A model generated the notes under the pieces. The model was not told the origin of the DNA. It ran no database searches and saw only the letters and a list, made by a program, of their open reading frames with translations. Below, in pieces: positions 60,660-64,000 of a DNA stretch of 64,000 bases. Positions within the stretch are counted from its first letter, which is position 1; each line of letters starts with the position of its first letter. The stretch is from CAYYYJ01 sp964631205 (lineage in GTDB: Archaea > Aenigmatarchaeota > Aenigmatarchaeia > QMZP01 > JACQNV01): positions 1 to 64,000 of the forward strand of contig CAZVWU010000002.1 in the NCBI GenBank assembly GCA_964631205.1, written 5' to 3'. Made by a program: the position numbers and the translations under genes.

Positions 60660-61732
60660 ATCCTGAATTCCTTTATTTTTTTTATTATATAATCTATTTC
60701 TTCAGCTTTAAGTCGAGGATGGACAGGCAAAGATACAACTTCTTTTGAAATTTTTTCTGAGATTGGGCAGCTTTGTTTTGGATCCCTGTAAATAGGCTGG
60801 AGGTTTAAAGGCGTTGGATAATATATTTTGGCCCCTATTCCATTTTCTGCCATATAACTTAAAAACCTGTCCCTGTTTTCCCGGGTTTTTATTGTATACT
60901 GGTGCCATGAATGCTTGGCATTCTTGATCGTATAAGGGATTTCTATCCAAGGTATCTTTTCTATGCTTTCCGTGAGGACCCTTGCATTCTCCGCTCTTTT
61001 TTTATTCAATATATCAAGCTTCTTTAATTGTATCCTGCCTATGGCAGCCTGGATTTCTGACATTCTCTGGTTGAAGCCGATTTTCACATGATTATATTGG
61101 CCATCTTGGCCCTGATTTCTTATGATTTTCGACTCACGCTCTATCTTTTGCTTGTTTGTTGATATCATTCCGCCTTCGCCTGTTGTAATATTTTTTGTTG
61201 CGTAAAAAGAGAATGTAGAAATTTCGCCAAATGAGCCTGCTTTTTTTCCACTATATTCTGCGCCAAGAGATTGTGCGCAATCTTCAATCAAAAGGAGGTT
61301 GTTTTTTTGGCATATTTTCATTATGCTGCCCATTTCGCATGGCTGGCCGAACAAATGAACGATGAGCACTGCCTTCGTTTTTTCTGTTATTTTTTGTTCA
61401 ATTGAAACTGGGTCTATGTTGAATGTGTTTGGGTTTATGTCAGCAAAAATTGGCCTGCACTTATTGTAAACAATCGAATTTGCTGTTGCAATAAAAGTGA
61501 ATGGCGTTGTTATGATTTCAGAGCCTTCCGGAATTCCCAAGGTTTCTATGCCTATTTGCAGGGAAGAGGTTCCGGAAGATGTTGCAGCAGAATATTTTGC
61601 CCCCAGATAAGCTGAAAACTCTTTTTCAAATGCTTCTACATTCTTCCCCTGTGCAAGATCTCCTGACTTCAGAACATCTGTTACAGCTTCAATCTCCTCT
61701 TCGCCTATTGAAGGTTTTGATATGCTTATCAT
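60656..61732 (-). CDS. DegT/DnrJ/EryC1/StrS sugar aminotransferase (WbpE-like)
   Basis: A 358-residue PLP-dependent aminotransferase acting on a keto nucleotide-sugar. The N-terminal KPSIGEEEIEAV segment, an EDCAQSLGAEYSGKKAGSFG motif near residue 154 (Asp binding PLP nitrogen) and the PLP-lysine in FSFYATKNITTGEGG near residue 183 are present. It overlaps the 2-epimerase gene by 4 nt and the oxidoreductase by 4 nt, so the three enzymes are made together. The product is probably a diamino- or 3-amino-UDP-sugar; the partner acetyltransferase is not seen. Confidence 0.92.
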   Translation of the reverse strand: MISISKPSIGEEEIEAVTDVLKSGDLAQGKNVEAFEKEFSAYLGAKYSAATSSGTSSLQIGIETLGIPEGSEIITTPFTFIATANSIVYNKCRPIFADINPNTFNIDPVSIEQKITEKTKAVLIVHLFGQPCEMGSIMKICQKNNLLLIEDCAQSLGAEYSGKKAGSFGEISTFSFYATKNITTGEGGMISTNKQKIERESKIIRNQGQDGQYNHVKIGFNQRMSEIQAAIGRIQLKKLDILNKKRAENARVLTESIEKIPWIEIPYTIKNAKHSWHQYTIKTRENRDRFLSYMAENGIGAKIYYPTPLNLQPIYRDPKQSCPISEKISKEVVSLPVHPRLKAEEIDYIIKKIKEFRI

Positions 61733-62850
61733 AATTTATCAGGGAGTTTCAATTCATTTTTTTCAAAAGCGGCTTTTGTTATCTCTAGGATTCTGTTGCT
61801 TGCCTTGCCGTCGCCGAACGGGGAAGGCAGGTTTTTGACTGTTTCCTTGAATCTCGGGGAAATTAATTCATCTACCAATTCTATGATCCTTTTCCCGGAA
61901 TAACCTGAAATTTTCCAGAAAACATCCTCGCCTTCTGTGTCGACCCAGTTATCGGTGTATACTATTGTTGGTATTTTATATGCTGTCGCCTCTTTGAGTG
62001 CCCCACCGGAATCTGTCAGCAAAAGCTTTGCGTTGTTTAAAAAAGCCAAAAAATCAAAATAGCCTACAGGCTCTATGATGTTTATTGATTTTTTGTTTAT
62101 CAGATTAGTCAAGTTGAATTTTTCGATCATTTTTGCTGTCCTAGGGTGCATTGGAAAAATGATTTGATAAGTTTCGCTCAACTCTCCAAGAGTTTTTAAG
62201 AATTCTTCAAGCTTGTCTTTGTAATCAACTGTCTCTGCCCTGTGAAGAGTAACAAGGATATAATTTTTAGGGTCTATTTGCCTGTAAATATTGGCTTTTT
62301 CTTTTGCAAGTTCTGTGAACTCGTAGCATGCATCTATGATTGTATTTCCTGTCACAAATATGCGGTTTTGGTGTATCCCTTCTTTCAATAATTTTTGCAT
62401 CGAGTCTTCAGAATGTGCAAACAATAAGGAAGATATGTGGTCTGTCAATAGCCTGTTGACTTCTTCAGGCCTCCTTAAATCATAGCATCTGGGACCAGCT
62501 TCTATATGGCCAACAGGCAAGTGGATTTTTACAGCAGAAAGGGCAGCTGACAGGGTTGAATTTGTGTCCCCCTGGACCAAAGCAATGTCAAACTTTTTTT
62601 CCGCGAAAATTTTTTCCAGAAAAGGCATCATTGCTGACATGTGTTCGGAGTGCGTTTCTGCTTCATATTGCAGCTTAAAATCCGGCTCAGGAAGCCCCAA
62701 TTCTTTTATAAAAATCCCTGCCATGTTGAAATCGTAGTGCTGACCAGTCTGGATAAAAGAGAAATCTAGTTTATTTTTCTGCAGCTCTTTTATCAGGACT
62801 GCAACCCTTATGATTTCAGGCCTTGTCCCGGCAATCACAGCTATTTTCAT
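61729..62850 (-). CDS. wecB: UDP-N-acetylglucosamine 2-epimerase (WecB/WbpI-like)
   Basis: A 373-residue non-hydrolysing epimerase. AGTRPEIIRVAVLIKEL begins near residue 6, GQHYDFNMAG near 39, QGDTNSTLSAAL near 88, GHIEAGPRCYDLRRPEEVNR near 105 and the SGGALKEA nucleotide-site motif near 272 are typical. It interconverts UDP-GlcNAc (or its 3-amino-uronic derivative) and the manno-isomer. The ATG at 62850 is preferred to 62901. It is the first gene of the operon 62850-53370 and is divergent from a second 2-epimerase. Confidence 0.93.
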   Translation of the reverse strand: MKIAVIAGTRPEIIRVAVLIKELQKNKLDFSFIQTGQHYDFNMAGIFIKELGLPEPDFKLQYEAETHSEHMSAMMPFLEKIFAEKKFDIALVQGDTNSTLSAALSAVKIHLPVGHIEAGPRCYDLRRPEEVNRLLTDHISSLLFAHSEDSMQKLLKEGIHQNRIFVTGNTIIDACYEFTELAKEKANIYRQIDPKNYILVTLHRAETVDYKDKLEEFLKTLGELSETYQIIFPMHPRTAKMIEKFNLTNLINKKSINIIEPVGYFDFLAFLNNAKLLLTDSGGALKEATAYKIPTIVYTDNWVDTEGEDVFWKISGYSGKRIIELVDELISPRFKETVKNLPSPFGDGKASNRILEITKAAFEKNELKLPDKL

Positions 62851-62965
62851 ATCCACAGCAAATGGTTGTTGTAAGCCTGAAAAGATATAAAGGTTTACCA
62901 AAGTATGCGGTTGAACAATCTGTGAGAAGTTATTTAAATTAACAGGGTTATTAACCTAAGGAAGT

Positions 62966-64000
62966 ATGATATTGACATTCGCAGGCACAAGGCCGGAGCT
63001 GATAAAGCTTTCCCAGCTTGTGCCGCTTATAGACAAAAGCTTTGAGCAGAAGTTTGTTCTCACAGGGCAGCATTATGCCAAAAACATGGTTGACATATTT
63101 TTGGAAGAGCTTGGCATGAGAAAGCCTGACGTTTTCCTTGAAACAAAAAGCTCAGAGCATTCCCAGAATTTGCCGCCGATCAAAAATCTTATCCGGAAAG
63201 AGGAGCCTGAAGCTGTGATTGTTTATGGGGATACAAATTCGATGCTGCCTGCAGCAATGGCTGCCAGTAAGTTGGGGGTCAAGGATATTATACACGTGGA
63301 GGCTGGGCTCAGGAGTTTTGACCAAAGGATGGCTGAAGAAACTGTAAGGGTTTTAATTGACCACATCAGCGATATACTCTTCACGCCAACCGAGCTGACA
63401 TGCAATTTCTTAAAAAAAGAGGGGCTAACAGAAAAAACATTTATAGTGGGAAATACAGTAGTTGATTCCTGCATGGCGTATCTTCCTCGCGCCGAAAAAA
63501 GCGATGTTTTAAATAGATTAAGCTTAGAGGCAGGCAACTTTATTTTATCTACAGTCCATAGGGCTGAGAATGTTGACTATCCTGAAAAACTGGCTAGGCT
63601 GCTTCAGGCTTTTAACCAGCTTCCTTTGCAGGTCGTACTTCCTCTGCATCATAGAGCGAAGGCCAGGCTCGACGAATTTGGATATAAGATTCCAGGAAAT
63701 GTGACAACTATCGATCCGGTGGGGTACATCGATATGCTGAAATTAATGAAAAATTCGGCTTTGATAATGACAGATTCAGGCGGCGTCCAGGAAGAGGCAA
63801 TAACCCTCAAAGTCCCATGCATAACTGTCAGGGAGACTACAGAAAGATGGGAGACTATTGAGGCCGGCGCGAATTTTTTGGTTGGGACAGATCCCGAGCT
63901 TATAAAATATAAAACAAGAATGGTCTTGGAGACTGGCATGAAGAGCAGGCTTGCCAATATTCCAAACCCCTACGGCAATGGGGATTCCAGCAAGAGAATC
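62966..64000 (+). CDS. UDP-N-acetylglucosamine 2-epimerase-like, 3' end beyond the window
   Basis: An open plus-strand frame from ATG 62966 to the window edge, 345 codons without stop. The start MILTFAGTRPELIKLSQLVP, GQHYAKNMVD, YGDTNSMLPAAMA near residue 90, HVEAGLRSFDQRMAEE near 111, STVHRAENVDYPE near 194 and TDSGGVQEEA near 271 are those of non-hydrolysing 2-epimerases. The stretch after HVEAGLRS differs from the usual PEE-NR motif. An AAGGAAG site lies 3-9 nt upstream and TATA-like ttatttaaat near 62929-62939. It is a distinct subfamily from the 61729 enzyme. Confidence 0.9.
   Translation, partial: MILTFAGTRPELIKLSQLVPLIDKSFEQKFVLTGQHYAKNMVDIFLEELGMRKPDVFLETKSSEHSQNLPPIKNLIRKEEPEAVIVYGDTNSMLPAAMAASKLGVKDIIHVEAGLRSFDQRMAEETVRVLIDHISDILFTPTELTCNFLKKEGLTEKTFIVGNTVVDSCMAYLPRAEKSDVLNRLSLEAGNFILSTVHRAENVDYPEKLARLLQAFNQLPLQVVLPLHHRAKARLDEFGYKIPGNVTTIDPVGYIDMLKLMKNSALIMTDSGGVQEEAITLKVPCITVRETTERWETIEAGANFLVGTDPELIKYKTRMVLETGMKSRLANIPNPYGNGDSSKRI

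Noticed and set aside
1..64000. CRISPR arrays, rRNA genes, insertion sequences with transposases, phage structural genes
   Set aside because: No regularly spaced repeats, rRNA-like blocks or transposase or capsid proteins were seen on either strand.

Overview
This window is a chromosomal segment of an archaeon. It encodes a group II chaperonin (thermosome), the thiolase/DUF35/HMG-CoA synthase set of archaeal mevalonate synthesis, an endonuclease Q, a DUF63 membrane protein, a CofE-family ligase and lipobox lipoproteins. Many genes carry a TATA-like box about 22-35 nt before the start, and a tRNA gene is interrupted by intron-like inserts. The compact layout, small proteins and low-GC look are compatible with a DPANN lineage (Woesearchaeota-like or Aenigmarchaeota-like). 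That placement is inference, because no rRNA gene is present.

Positions 1-16250 are mostly housekeeping and defence-like genes: a left-edge partial gene, a VapBC toxin-antitoxin pair, DUF63, the thermosome, a Fic protein with an elaborate promoter, a tRNA-Ile(UAU) with three inserts, a B12-binding radical SAM protein, EndoQ, three tandem lipoproteins, and the mevalonate operon, which contains a small internal duplication.

Positions 16260-64000 form a large surface-glycan island. It holds about nine glycosyltransferases (GT2 and GT4, plus an Alg13/Alg14-like pair), a Wzx-type flippase, three large multi-pass membrane proteins, five or more short-chain epimerases/reductases, a UDP-sugar dehydrogenase, a UDP-GlcNAc 4,6-dehydratase, two divergently oriented UDP-GlcNAc 2-epimerases, a Gfo/Idh-plus-DegT pair for amino-sugars, and an unusually rich set of decorating enzymes: C-methyltransferase, PIG-L deacetylase, formyltransferase, carbamoyltransferase, MBOAT/SGNH O-acyltransferase pair, glutamine-dependent amidotransferase, ATP-grasp ligase and CofE-like amide ligase.

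The most striking system is the operon at 33266-29013 (dehydratase, reductase, deacetylase, formyltransferase, CofE-like ligase). It faces a folate one-carbon operon (5-formyl-THF cyclo-ligase, GlyA, FolD; 26285-29024) that could supply its 10-formyl-THF. Together they predict an N-formylated 6-deoxy-amino-sugar on the cell surface. A smaller module (19366-21823 and 23488-24968) of PP2C-like, Nudix-like, HAD and small unknown proteins flanks the flippase and is of unknown purpose.
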